A DNA stretch of 64,000 bases from an uncultured Prevotella sp. (GTDB lineage Bacteria > Bacteroidota > Bacteroidia > Bacteroidales > Bacteroidaceae), in NCBI GenBank assembly GCA_946415245.1, contig CAMKRS010000004.1:32410-96409 (forward strand), given 5' to 3'. The position numbers and the translations under genes were made by a program. Positions 52,615 through 60,473 of the stretch are shown in pieces; positions within the stretch are counted from its first letter, which is position 1, and each line of letters starts with the position of its first letter. The notes beneath the pieces were generated by a model. That model was given only the letters and a program-made list of their open reading frames with translations. It was not told the origin of the DNA and made no database searches.

Positions 52615-52630
52615 ATCGTTGATTGTTTAA

Positions 52631-52666
52631 TTAGAAATTCACGTTGATACCGCCCGAGACCAAGGC
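52631..52666 (-). pseudogene. C-terminal scrap of an outer-membrane protein gene
   Basis: Directly after the stop of the 52667 gene, in frame, the minus strand reads ALVSGGINVNF then TAA. This is a typical closing strand of an outer-membrane barrel. The rest of the gene is missing, so a deletion probably fused this end to the upstream gene. Confidence 0.4.
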
Positions 52667-53284
52667 CTACTCGTATTCTTCAGGCTTCTTGGGCAACAAC
52701 GGTTTTATCTCACGTTCAAAGATACCCTTTTCAACAATTCTATAGTGCGGGCGATATGCCTCACGGTATTCAGGAGAATGGCTGATGGCATATTTCCCAA
52801 CAGTGAGGATGCTGTCAATAAACGCACGGTCTTGTCCCGAGCGGGAGAGCCCAAGTTCCATCTGGTCAATCGTACTAATAATCTTGTGCCATTCGTCACG
52901 CCAAGACTCAACAGAAGGACGCTTCTCTGAATTTGCGCTACGGATAAAGGCATCAAGCAGTAAGTCTTCCGTTATCAGATTCTCCTTGATGGCTCTGATG
53001 CTGACACGAATGTACTGACCATTAACACCACATGACTCATAATACCAAGGCATCAAATCATCAAGACTGGTCGTTTGCAACTCCTCGTCAAGATACGCCT
53101 TTACCCTCTGCCTGTCAGACACCAGGTGCTCGGCTCCCATATAGTCCTGAAAACACGACTTGTAGATGTCTAACAGCCGGGACTCTGGATAAGTCTCCAT
53201 CTGTCTGCTGACAAAACCACGTATATCCTGTGCAGGAAGCATATAGGGAAACAGCATGGCACAAAAGAAGAGTATTACTTTCAT
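52667..53284 (-). CDS. Conserved exported protein of unknown function
   Basis: 205 aa from the ATG at 53284, with signal peptide MKVILFFCAMLFPYMLPAQ. Body motifs LLDIYKSCFQDYMGAEHLVSD and YREAYRPHYRIVEKGIFE are those of a hypothetical family I recall as widespread in Bacteroidetes. Function unknown. Its promoter region is copy B of a 100-bp duplicated segment. Confidence 0.75.
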   Translation of the reverse strand: MKVILFFCAMLFPYMLPAQDIRGFVSRQMETYPESRLLDIYKSCFQDYMGAEHLVSDRQRVKAYLDEELQTTSLDDLMPWYYESCGVNGQYIRVSIRAIKENLITEDLLLDAFIRSANSEKRPSVESWRDEWHKIISTIDQMELGLSRSGQDRAFIDSILTVGKYAISHSPEYREAYRPHYRIVEKGIFEREIKPLLPKKPEEYE

Positions 53285-53287
53285 TTC

Positions 53288-53387
53288 TTTGTTGGTTTGT
53301 CCGGCAAATATACGCAAAAAATCCCGAAGTGCTGCTATTTTGCCTCGGGATTTATGTTTTATTGGGAAATTCTTTCAGGATACGAGG
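53288..53387. repeat. 100-bp duplicated segment, copy B
   Basis: Near-identical to 48047-48146, with -7 box TATATTTG on the minus strand (53305-53312) and a seven-pair ATCCCGA/TCGGGAT stem. In both copies it sits immediately upstream of a minus-strand exported protein gene. Confidence 0.85.
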
Positions 53388-53396
53388 CCCGCAGGC

Positions 53397-54890
53397 TTAT
53401 CTTACGGTTGTAAATGGCTCGTCGAGGGTGAAAGTTCGCTCATATCCCTTCGTCTTTACGGTGTAGGTATTGCCAATTTTGAAGGCTGGACTGCTGACGA
53501 GACTGGCACTGCGACGTAAGGAGAAGGGGATGGTAACGGTATTGATCTGTTTGCCGTTGCCATCATAGATATAGATAGGTTCATTCTTTACAACGTTAAG
53601 TCCGATAAGGAGGGCTGTGGGTTGTTTGGCATCCTCGTTGGAGGGCACAGAAGGCATTTCACCCATCCCACCTCCGACGGAGAAGATGGTGCCGCCTTCA
53701 ACGACAAGAGGCGCAAAGTCGCAATCAAGTCCCTCTTCGGGCGAGCCTACCTGACTCCAAGCGTAAACGGTACCCCCTCGGATGATGATGGCAGGGGTGG
53801 TATCCTCTTGGTTGTTGTTGCCGCCAAAGGGCATGAAGAAACCACCCTTCGGATTGGAGTCGACGGCGTCGTTACCCATGCTTCTGGCGATGACATTGGC
53901 ATCGTTAAACTCGATGGTGGCATTGGCGTTGATGGCGTCATCAGTGGTCTGCACGTCCACATTACCACCATTGAAGATGACGCCCTCCTTGCCCTCGATG
54001 CCTTCGGCACCAGCCGTAGAGGTCCTGACGGTTATGTTGCCGCTGTTGATCGTGATTTTGCCCTTCGAGGCAATGCCCTTGGTGGATGCAACATACTTAT
54101 GCTTACCTGCAAAGCCACCACCGAAGCCTTCAAAACCGTCCTCGTTGGTGCTATCGTTTTCCTCAGGACGCATTCCACCGAAATTAGGAAAACCTTCGCC
54201 AGGGAAACCTCCACCAGGAAATCCGCCACCGAAATCAGGTCTGGGAAAGTTTCCAAAGTCAGGCATCCCGCCGCCAAAATTCGGCATACCACCTCCGAAA
54301 TCCGGCATTCCACCGCCGCCGAAGCCGAAGGGCTTTTCGCCAAGATTGTCGCCTGAGGTCGTCACATTGAGGGTGAGTTCCTCGATAGTGATATCTTTCT
54401 TGGTCTTGATGCCGCGACAACCGTCGCCCGTAGCGATGATATTGAGTGTACCTTTGCCAGAAAGCAACAGCTTGTCCTTTGCCCAAATGGTGGCAGCCTT
54501 GTGGTTGGCGGTATCGTTGCAGGCAGTGATGGTCAGCGTATTGTTCGTACCCTTCGCGGCTACGACCTCCACCTTCTTCTTATTCTTCAAATCGAGAGGG
54601 GCCCCTTCTTGACTGGTCAGCGTCAGACCGTCAAGTTCTATTTTAGCCTTGCCAGCGGTCTTCAGGGTGAGTTGTCCGTTGTCACTCTTGCCCATCAGAC
54701 GGAGGGTGAGTTTATGCTCTTTGTACAAACTCTCTATGTTCACGTTAGCACCATCGACGATGACATTCACACTGTCCTTGGTATTCTGCTTTACCTCCGC
54801 TTTTGCGCCATTGTAACGGATGGTGATATCCTCTGCATAACACATACTGGCCATCATCAGGGTCAGTATCCACAATAGGTTTCTTTTCAT
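53397..54890 (-). CDS. Secreted Cthe_2159-like beta-helix protein with Gly-rich loop
   Basis: 497 aa from the ATG at 54890, signal peptide ending CYAED. Repetitive beta-strand body (AGKAKIELDGLTLTSQEGAPLDLKNKKKVEVV region; GDGCRGIKTKKDITIEELTLNV) as in the carbohydrate-binding Cthe_2159 family, thought to bind acidic polysaccharide. A central loop (about 180-250) is a Gly-Met-Pro-Asp-Phe minisatellite (FGGGMPDFGGGMPNFGGG). Likely cell-surface. Confidence 0.75.
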   Translation of the reverse strand: MKRNLLWILTLMMASMCYAEDITIRYNGAKAEVKQNTKDSVNVIVDGANVNIESLYKEHKLTLRLMGKSDNGQLTLKTAGKAKIELDGLTLTSQEGAPLDLKNKKKVEVVAAKGTNNTLTITACNDTANHKAATIWAKDKLLLSGKGTLNIIATGDGCRGIKTKKDITIEELTLNVTTSGDNLGEKPFGFGGGGMPDFGGGMPNFGGGMPDFGNFPRPDFGGGFPGGGFPGEGFPNFGGMRPEENDSTNEDGFEGFGGGFAGKHKYVASTKGIASKGKITINSGNITVRTSTAGAEGIEGKEGVIFNGGNVDVQTTDDAINANATIEFNDANVIARSMGNDAVDSNPKGGFFMPFGGNNNQEDTTPAIIIRGGTVYAWSQVGSPEEGLDCDFAPLVVEGGTIFSVGGGMGEMPSVPSNEDAKQPTALLIGLNVVKNEPIYIYDGNGKQINTVTIPFSLRRSASLVSSPAFKIGNTYTVKTKGYERTFTLDEPFTTVR

Positions 54891-55007
54891 GTTTTTTGTC
54901 CTTATTTGCTTGTTTGACGAACAAAGACCGAAAAAGTTTATCGAGGCGCTCAAATGTGAATAATACGTTTTTGGAACTTTTTAGATGGCTTTTTAGAAGA
55001 AAAGCAG

Positions 55008-55015
55008 TACCTTTG
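55008..55015 (+). promoter_or_regulatory. -7 box for tcdA
   Basis: TACCTTTG ending 8 nt before the ATG at 55024, predicting a very short or absent leader. Confidence 0.55.
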
Positions 55016-55023
55016 CAGCCGAA

Positions 55024-55824
55024 ATGGCAATACAAGATGCAATATTCAGACGCTCAGAATTATTGCTGGGCAATGAGGTGATGGAACGCATCGCCCAGAA
55101 ACGCGTGATCATCTTCGGCGTGGGCGGTGTAGGCTCGTGGTGCGCTGAAAGTCTGGTGCGAAGTGGTATCAGACAGTTGACGATTGTGGACAGCGACCGC
55201 GTGTGCATCACCAATATCAACCGTCAGTTGATGGCCACAACGAAGACCGTAGGACAGGTGAAGGTGGAAGCGCTGAAAGAGCGTCTGCTCAGCATCAATC
55301 CCTCAGCAGAGATTACGGCGTTGCAGAAGATCTTCTCGCAAGAGACTGCTGAGGAGTTCGATCTTGATAGCTACGATTACATCATCGATGCCATCGATTC
55401 TTTGAAGGATAAGGCACTACTGATTCTGATGGCTTGCCGTACAAAGGCAAAGTTCTACTCTTCGATGGGGGCCGCTCTGAAATTAGATCCTACACGCATC
55501 AAGATCACAGAGTTCTGGAAGGTGCAAGGCGACCCACTCGCCCGTGCTTTGAGAAAAAAGTTCAAATCGCAGAAGCAGTTCCCAAAGCGTAAATTCCAAT
55601 GCATTTATAGTGATGAACTATTGGAGAACAAAGGCCACAATGCCACCTGCGGCACCGAGCAATGTATGTGCCCCAAAGCGAAAAATGGTCCAGGCGACCA
55701 AAGTCTCCTGAACCATGAATGGTGTTCTGCGAAAGCTCAGATCAACGGTACCCTGGCTCACATCACCGCCATCTTTGGATTTATGTTGGCGGGATTAGTG
55801 ATCCAAGACATTACGACGGCTTAG
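55024..55824 (+). CDS. tcdA: tRNA threonylcarbamoyladenosine dehydratase
   Basis: 266 aa ThiF/E1-like protein (TcdA/CsdL) that uses ATP to cyclise t6A37 in tRNA. Motifs: RRSELLLGNEVMERIAQKRV at the start, nucleotide loop FGVGGVGSWCAESLVRSG, IVDSDRVCITNINRQ, and DAIDSLKDKALL. Its 3' end overlaps the SDR gene by 4 nt. Confidence 0.92.
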   Translation: MAIQDAIFRRSELLLGNEVMERIAQKRVIIFGVGGVGSWCAESLVRSGIRQLTIVDSDRVCITNINRQLMATTKTVGQVKVEALKERLLSINPSAEITALQKIFSQETAEEFDLDSYDYIIDAIDSLKDKALLILMACRTKAKFYSSMGAALKLDPTRIKITEFWKVQGDPLARALRKKFKSQKQFPKRKFQCIYSDELLENKGHNATCGTEQCMCPKAKNGPGDQSLLNHEWCSAKAQINGTLAHITAIFGFMLAGLVIQDITTA

Positions 55825-56531
55825 TCTTCCTTAACTATCGGATAAAGTTCAATAAACTCGCCCTGATGGTTCTGACCGTCATTGATGAGTTCTGCGAATT
55901 TCTGGCCAACGGTCTCGATATCGTGGAAGCCGGGAAGCGCCATATTGCCGTTCAGATCAGTGGTCGTAGGACCTGGGTGAACGGAAAATATCTCCACAGG
56001 CGTATTGCTCTGTTGGAATTCAATGGCCATCACACCCATCATCGCATTCTGTGCTGCCTTGCTGGCCACGTATGCCAGCGGATGCCAGTAAGGACTGATC
56101 TCTGAGGGCACGGTGACGTTGGCGATACGACCAGCGTTCTTGGCAATCAGCGGTATCAGCGCCTTGGTGAGGGCGAAGGTACCGATGAAGTTCACATCAA
56201 GCGTCTCACGAATGACACTGATCTCTGTATGCTCGCTGTCCACACTCATATCGCCAGGAATACCGGCATTGTTCACGAGCAGAGTCAGCTCCGGATATTT
56301 CTCGTTGATCTCCTTGGCAGCCTTTTCGATGCCATCGAGGTCTTTCAGTTCGATATTCACCCATCCAAGCACATCGATGCCCTGAGCTTTCAACTCACTG
56401 ATGGCTTTCTCTGCACGCTGCCCATCACGTGCGCCGATAATCACTTGCCAGCCGCTGAGGCCGAGGTGTTTTGCAATTCCATAGCCGATGCCTTTATTGG
56501 CACCTGTTACTAATACAGTCTTTTTACTCAT
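55821..56531 (-). CDS. Short-chain dehydrogenase/reductase
   Basis: 236 aa: TGANKGIGYGIAKHL (cofactor), NNAGIPG, and YVASKAAQNAM (catalytic Tyr-x3-Lys). NADPH-dependent, substrate unknown. ATGA overlap with the HMA-domain gene, so it closes the TonB receptor operon. Confidence 0.9.
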   Translation of the reverse strand: MSKKTVLVTGANKGIGYGIAKHLGLSGWQVIIGARDGQRAEKAISELKAQGIDVLGWVNIELKDLDGIEKAAKEINEKYPELTLLVNNAGIPGDMSVDSEHTEISVIRETLDVNFIGTFALTKALIPLIAKNAGRIANVTVPSEISPYWHPLAYVASKAAQNAMMGVMAIEFQQSNTPVEIFSVHPGPTTTDLNGNMALPGFHDIETVGQKFAELINDGQNHQGEFIELYPIVKED

Positions 56532-56827
56532 TTCTTATCTTTTTTGGTTGGTTTTACTTCCTTTGCCTCGTACTTGATTTTTTTAAAACCCTCGATGATG
56601 GCGGGAACGGTGGTCTTGTCTGCATCATACTCGATGGTAACGGTTTTGTCGTCGAGGTTGGTTTTGATGCTCTTGATACCCTTCTCGAAGCGGATGTTCT
56701 CCTTAATCTTCTTCTCACAGTTGGCGCAATGCATCTGTGGATTGGTGGTCAGTACAACGGTCTTGACATCTTTGCCAAAGCAACTTCCTGCTATGGCCAA
56801 TGCAATGAATAATGCTTTTGTTCTCAT
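56528..56827 (-). CDS. Exported heavy-metal-associated (HMA) domain protein
   Basis: 99 aa from the ATG at 56827. Signal peptide MRTKALFIALAIAGSCFG, then a single HMA fold with the CxxC metal site MHCANCEKKI, and a Lys-rich tail. Probably a periplasmic copper or similar metal carrier, MerP-like. Overlaps the receptor gene by 4 nt. Confidence 0.88.
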   Translation of the reverse strand: MRTKALFIALAIAGSCFGKDVKTVVLTTNPQMHCANCEKKIKENIRFEKGIKSIKTNLDDKTVTIEYDADKTTVPAIIEGFKKIKYEAKEVKPTKKDKK

Positions 56828-58803
56828 ATCTTTTCCCAATTTAATCTTATTCCTATATAATAAATGGCGCCGTGAACGGGTCCCCACACCATCGTTGCGT
56901 CGAAATTCGGACCCCAAGGATCATCAGCTGCGATGATAGGATTCTTCTGCCGACAACTTGTGATATTCTCGCCACCAGCGTAGATGCTCCAATGCCGGAA
57001 GAAACGGGTAACCTGTGCATTCAGTTGCTCGAAGCCCCTGTAGCGAGAGTCCCATGCAGGGATTCCATCAGCAATCGTATAGGCATCTGGCAATCGTCCA
57101 CCACCATTGAGTTGCAGTGTCACATCAAACTGCCACTTACCCAAGCCAGGCTTATACTGAGCGGTGATGAGTCCTTTATATTTATTGGTCAAAGGCTTTT
57201 CGCGAAGCACGCCACCATAGGTCGATTTCACATTGGTACAACGGTAGGTAGCAGTCATCGTGAAGCCATCGAAGAGTTCGCTGGTTGCCTCCACCTGCCA
57301 GGTATGCGAATAACTATCGCCCACAAGGTTGGTAAAGTGGACGGCGTGTGGATTGCTGTCCATATCTACGAGCATCTGGTTCAGAAACGTGGTATAATAA
57401 TACTCCGCACTGAGTTCCAGCTTTCTTTCGCCAATGGGGATGCTGAGGGCAGCGCTGAGGCCGTAGTTCCAAGCTTCCTCTTGGTCGAGGTCATCGTCGA
57501 TGACAATCTGTCGATTGCTGGCCAACAGGTAGTTATATTCTGCCATCACATGGTTGGTACGGTAGCCTTTGCCGATACTACCGCGCAGAGTTACGATGTC
57601 GTTGGGAGAGTACTTTAAGTGCATACGCGGCGTGACAAAACTGCCGTAGATGTTGCTGTGGTCCCAACGCAGACCACCCATCAGCGTGAATTGCTCACCA
57701 ACCTTAAACGTATATTGAGCATAGGCACCTGGTGTGGTCTCATCGAAGTCAAACTTGTCGTGGTTCAGGCTCACACCAGTGGATAAACTGTGGTGTTCAT
57801 TAAAATCAGTCTCGAACAGCAGCGAAGCATAACCATTGCGCTGGTCGGAGTTGTACTGCTTATGTCCGTAGAGCGCATTCTCATGGTGCAACGAACCAGA
57901 GAGGATCAAGGCGATGTTCGACGAGTGTTCTGGGTCGAAGATATAAGCGTTTTTTGCGAAAGCCTCGTAGCGCTCGTTGGTGATATCGATTAAATAGGGG
58001 TGAGAGGTAAGAGATGAGTGGTGAGAGGATACCTGTCCACCTTCGCGGTGCTCCTTCAATCCTTTTATCGCTGCCTGGAAGATATAGTTGTCGCTAACCC
58101 ATGCCCAACGGCTCATCAGCGACCCCTGTCGTACTTTGGGCATATCCGCAAAGCTGTCATCGTTCTCGTCATGTGCTTTGTCAAGTATCTCATAGTGACC
58201 CAACAAAGCCGTACTCCAACGATCTGACAGATGCAGGTTCGCTCCAAGGTTCGCCTCTAACTTGCCCTTTGTATTATAATAGAGGTTCGCGTCAGCAAAG
58301 GGTGTTGCCTGCGGCTTCTTGAACTCCACATTGATTTGTCCTGTGATGCTCTCGTAACCATTTTTCACCGAAGAAGCCCCTTTCGACACCTGAATGCTCT
58401 GCATCCACGGGCCAGGGATATAGCCTAGCGAATAGGGAGCCGCCGCACCGCGATAATTGGGAATATTCTCCGTCAGCATCTGCACGTAAGTACCACTCAG
58501 ACCTAACAGTTTAATCTGCTGTGCACCTGTCGCAGCATCGGCATAGTTCACATCGACAGAGGGATTGGTGGTAAAACTCTCGCCGAGATTGCAGCAGGCG
58601 GCACGCAACAATTCCCCACTGCCGATAAAATCGGTATTGCCAAGGCCCTTCGACTTTGCATGAGTCCCGTGAGCAGACACGTTGACCTCCCGCAACTGCT
58701 CTGCGCGCCAGACACTATCCGACTTTTCAGAGACCTGTCCGTAAGTCCCCGAAACCGTCAGCAATGTGACAATCATCCAGCCGAAGAATCTCTTGCTCAT
58801 CAT
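56824..58803 (-). CDS. TonB-dependent receptor paired with HMA protein
   Basis: About 659 aa from ATG ATG at 58803; the track start reads through the promoter. Signal peptide, TonB-box-like LREVNVSAHG, plug (SKGASSVKNGYESITGQINVEF), barrel ending IGIRLNW. The neighbouring HMA protein suggests a metal or metal-complex ligand. Residues 258-268 (SSHHSSLTSHP) come from a tandem CTCTCAC-type heptamer insert in a probable outer loop. Confidence 0.85.
   Translation of the reverse strand: MMSKRFFGWMIVTLLTVSGTYGQVSEKSDSVWRAEQLREVNVSAHGTHAKSKGLGNTDFIGSGELLRAACCNLGESFTTNPSVDVNYADAATGAQQIKLLGLSGTYVQMLTENIPNYRGAAAPYSLGYIPGPWMQSIQVSKGASSVKNGYESITGQINVEFKKPQATPFADANLYYNTKGKLEANLGANLHLSDRWSTALLGHYEILDKAHDENDDSFADMPKVRQGSLMSRWAWVSDNYIFQAAIKGLKEHREGGQVSSHHSSLTSHPYLIDITNERYEAFAKNAYIFDPEHSSNIALILSGSLHHENALYGHKQYNSDQRNGYASLLFETDFNEHHSLSTGVSLNHDKFDFDETTPGAYAQYTFKVGEQFTLMGGLRWDHSNIYGSFVTPRMHLKYSPNDIVTLRGSIGKGYRTNHVMAEYNYLLASNRQIVIDDDLDQEEAWNYGLSAALSIPIGERKLELSAEYYYTTFLNQMLVDMDSNPHAVHFTNLVGDSYSHTWQVEATSELFDGFTMTATYRCTNVKSTYGGVLREKPLTNKYKGLITAQYKPGLGKWQFDVTLQLNGGGRLPDAYTIADGIPAWDSRYRGFEQLNAQVTRFFRHWSIYAGGENITSCRQKNPIIAADDPWGPNFDATMVWGPVHGAIYYIGIRLNWEKI
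58000..58027 (-). repeat. CTCTCAC-type heptamer x4 in the TonB receptor
   Basis: In coding direction CTCTCAC, CACTCAT, CTCTTAC, CTCTCAC in register, in frame. Same family as the cbiE-cbiT linker and cbiD inserts. Confidence 0.88.
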
Positions 58804-58811
58804 TTCGGCTG

Positions 58812-58843
58812 CAAAATTACGAATAACTGAGTGAAATGCCAAA
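58812..58843 (-). promoter_or_regulatory. Promoter for the TonB receptor/HMA/SDR operon
   Basis: Minus strand TTTG (58840-58843), 20 nt, TAATTTTG (58812-58819), 8 nt before the start codon. It lies between the M67 gene stop and the receptor. Confidence 0.7.
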
Positions 58844-58852
58844 TAAAAACAG

Positions 58853-59251
58853 TTAAAGATGTACCTCTTTATCCACCACCTCGCCATGCAGAATCTTAAA
58901 AGAATTCAGATGGACGCCCTCGTGGAGAGAGAGAATGGCGTAGCGGATGGTGGGGTCGTTGGCCAAGCGGAGGTCCTCCTGAGAGGGGCGCGAGGGCGAA
59001 GCAGGATGACTGTGCCAATTGGCGAGAATCTTTAAGCCATTCTGACGCGCATACTTCAACGCAGCAAACTGATCCTTCGGGGCGAAAGAGAAATGCTCTG
59101 ACGAGTGGTCGATATTCTCCATCCAATAGTTCTCCGTCACCTCGTCTTCCTCGTCGCCGCTAATACCCAGCAGGTAACCGCACGTCTCATTCGGTGCGTC
59201 CTGCCGGGCCTGGCTAATCAATTCATCTATAATAATCTGTGGAATCTTCAT
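58853..59251 (-). CDS. JAMM/M67 family metallopeptidase
   Basis: 132 aa from the ATG at 59251 (a GTG lies one codon upstream). All JAMM zinc-site residues are present: Glu22 (NETCGYLLG), His80 and His82 (NWHSHPASPSRPS) and Asp93. Bacterial members trim C-terminal extensions from ThiS-like sulfur carriers (QbsD, Mec+). It ends the operon thiS-like, thiF-like, M67, so its likely substrate is the carrier at 60070, whose GGG motif is followed by a tail. Confidence 0.88.
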   Translation of the reverse strand: MKIPQIIIDELISQARQDAPNETCGYLLGISGDEEDEVTENYWMENIDHSSEHFSFAPKDQFAALKYARQNGLKILANWHSHPASPSRPSQEDLRLANDPTIRYAILSLHEGVHLNSFKILHGEVVDKEVHL

Positions 59252-59254
59252 CAC

Positions 59255-60064
59255 TTAGTGGTTTTTGAGGTCGCAGGCGGCCTGTTCGTAATCTATCAGA
59301 TGGTCGATAGTGGGGTTTGTGCCGCAGATGGCACACGAGTCACGATGCTTCACGGGAACCGTGCGGAACTGCATGGTCTTGGCATCGAAGGTGAGTAGAC
59401 GGTTGGTCAACAACTCGCCGATACCCGTAAAGTATTTCAATGTCTCTGCAGCCTGGATGGTACCCAGCATACCAGCGATAGCACCTAATACTCCTGCCTG
59501 CGAACAGGTGGGAACGGCTCCAGCTGGAGGTGGTTCCTTGAACATACAACGATAGCACGCCGTGCCAGGCAAATGGGTAAACGTCTGTCCGTTGAAGCGC
59601 AGGATGCCACCATGCGAGAAAGGCTTGCCTGCCATCACACACGCATCGTTAATGAGAAACTTCACAGGAAAGTTGTCCGTACCGTCGACGATGAAGTCAT
59701 ATTCCTTAATGATGTCGAGCGCATTTGATGAGTCAAGGAACTCGTAATAGGTATCCACCTTCACATCAGGGTTGATGGCCTTGATCTTCTCCTCGGCACT
59801 CTTCACCTTCGGCACACCTACGTCCTTCGTAAAGTGAATCACCTGGCGCTGCAGGTTCGAGAGATCCACCACATCAGCATCTACGATACCGATGGTGCCG
59901 ATGCCCGCCGCAGCGAGGTAGAGCGATACGGGAGCCCCCAGTCCACCAGCACCCACCACGAGCACACGTGCGTTCATTATCTTCTCTTGTCCTTCCACAC
60001 CAACATCCTGCAATAGGATGTGTCGCGAGTATCGCTGTATCTGTTCTTCTGTAAAGTCAATCAT
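59255..60064 (-). CDS. ThiF/MoeB/HesA-family adenylyltransferase
   Basis: 269 aa E1-like enzyme. Nucleotide loop GAGGLGAPVSLYLAAAG (about 43), DLSNLQRQ (catalytic Arg region), GTDNFPVKFL, and zinc cysteines CYRC and CAIC. It should adenylate the C-terminal Gly of the ThiS-like carrier before sulfur transfer. ATG at 60064, 5 nt after the thiS-like stop. The candidate sulfur donor system is divergently encoded. Confidence 0.92.
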   Translation of the reverse strand: MIDFTEEQIQRYSRHILLQDVGVEGQEKIMNARVLVVGAGGLGAPVSLYLAAAGIGTIGIVDADVVDLSNLQRQVIHFTKDVGVPKVKSAEEKIKAINPDVKVDTYYEFLDSSNALDIIKEYDFIVDGTDNFPVKFLINDACVMAGKPFSHGGILRFNGQTFTHLPGTACYRCMFKEPPPAGAVPTCSQAGVLGAIAGMLGTIQAAETLKYFTGIGELLTNRLLTFDAKTMQFRTVPVKHRDSCAICGTNPTIDHLIDYEQAACDLKNH

Positions 60065-60091
60065 AATCTTCAATTTTCAATCTTCAATCTT
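60064..60091 (-). repeat. Heptamer repeat at the thiS-thiF junction
   Basis: Plus strand TAATCTT, CAATTTT, CAATCTT, CAATCTT in register. In the coding direction it supplies the last codons of the ThiS-like protein and the spacer to the next ATG. Confidence 0.85.
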
Positions 60092-60300
60092 AAGCATCCT
60101 CCTCCCATAAAATACAGGAAATCGACCTTGTCGCCTTCCTTGAGTTGGATACTCTCCCAGTCCTCACGCTCGGCAAACTCCTCGTTCACCTGCACGCTGA
60201 CCATCTCGGGCTGTTGCACATCGTTCTGCTGAATCAGTTCACTCACATTGAGCGGCAGGCTCACTTCCTGCGCGTCTCCATTTACATAAATCTTTGCCAT
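60070..60300 (-). CDS. ThiS-like sulfur-carrier protein with C-terminal extension
   Basis: 76 aa from the ATG at 60300, a beta-grasp fold (KIYVNGDAQEVSLPLNVSELI; EGDKVDFLYFMGGG). Carriers of this type end in Gly-Gly, which becomes a thiocarboxylate. Here GGG is followed by CLRLKIEN, eight more residues, most of them encoded by a heptamer repeat. The tail must be removed before activation, which fits the JAMM peptidase in the operon. It could serve thiamine, cysteine or methionine synthesis; no thiG or metY is in view. Confidence 0.85.
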   Translation of the reverse strand: MAKIYVNGDAQEVSLPLNVSELIQQNDVQQPEMVSVQVNEEFAEREDWESIQLKEGDKVDFLYFMGGGCLRLKIEN

Positions 60301-60310
60301 AATCATTTGA

Positions 60311-60464
60311 GTTTGAATCTGGGTGCAAAGGTACGGCGATTTTCACGATGCTACAATCCCACAGGGATGGTAAATCGCATACCATATCAAGGGTATGCAG
60401 AATGCCAAGAACGTGCGATTGTGGGAGTGCCAAAACCGCCGTACCTTTGCACCCGAACTCAAAC
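60311..60464. promoter_or_regulatory. 154-bp palindromic divergent promoter/operator
   Basis: Arms 60311-60343 and 60432-60464 match in inverted orientation at 29 of 33 positions. Each arm carries TACCTTTG (minus 60326-60333, plus 60442-60449) with ATTG exactly 20 nt upstream (60354-60357 and 60418-60421). A central dyad GCATACC/GGTATGC (60377-60383, 60392-60398) has the same centre, 60387.5. Both mRNAs would start with nearly the same leader. A dimeric regulator at the central dyad is a natural inference. Confidence 0.88.
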
Positions 60465-60473
60465 GTTATTTTT

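Noticed and set aside
53622-54612. Long plus-strand ORFs of 244 and 276 aa
   Set aside because: They are antisense shadows of the Gly-rich Cthe_2159-like gene, with low-complexity Pro/Ser translation.
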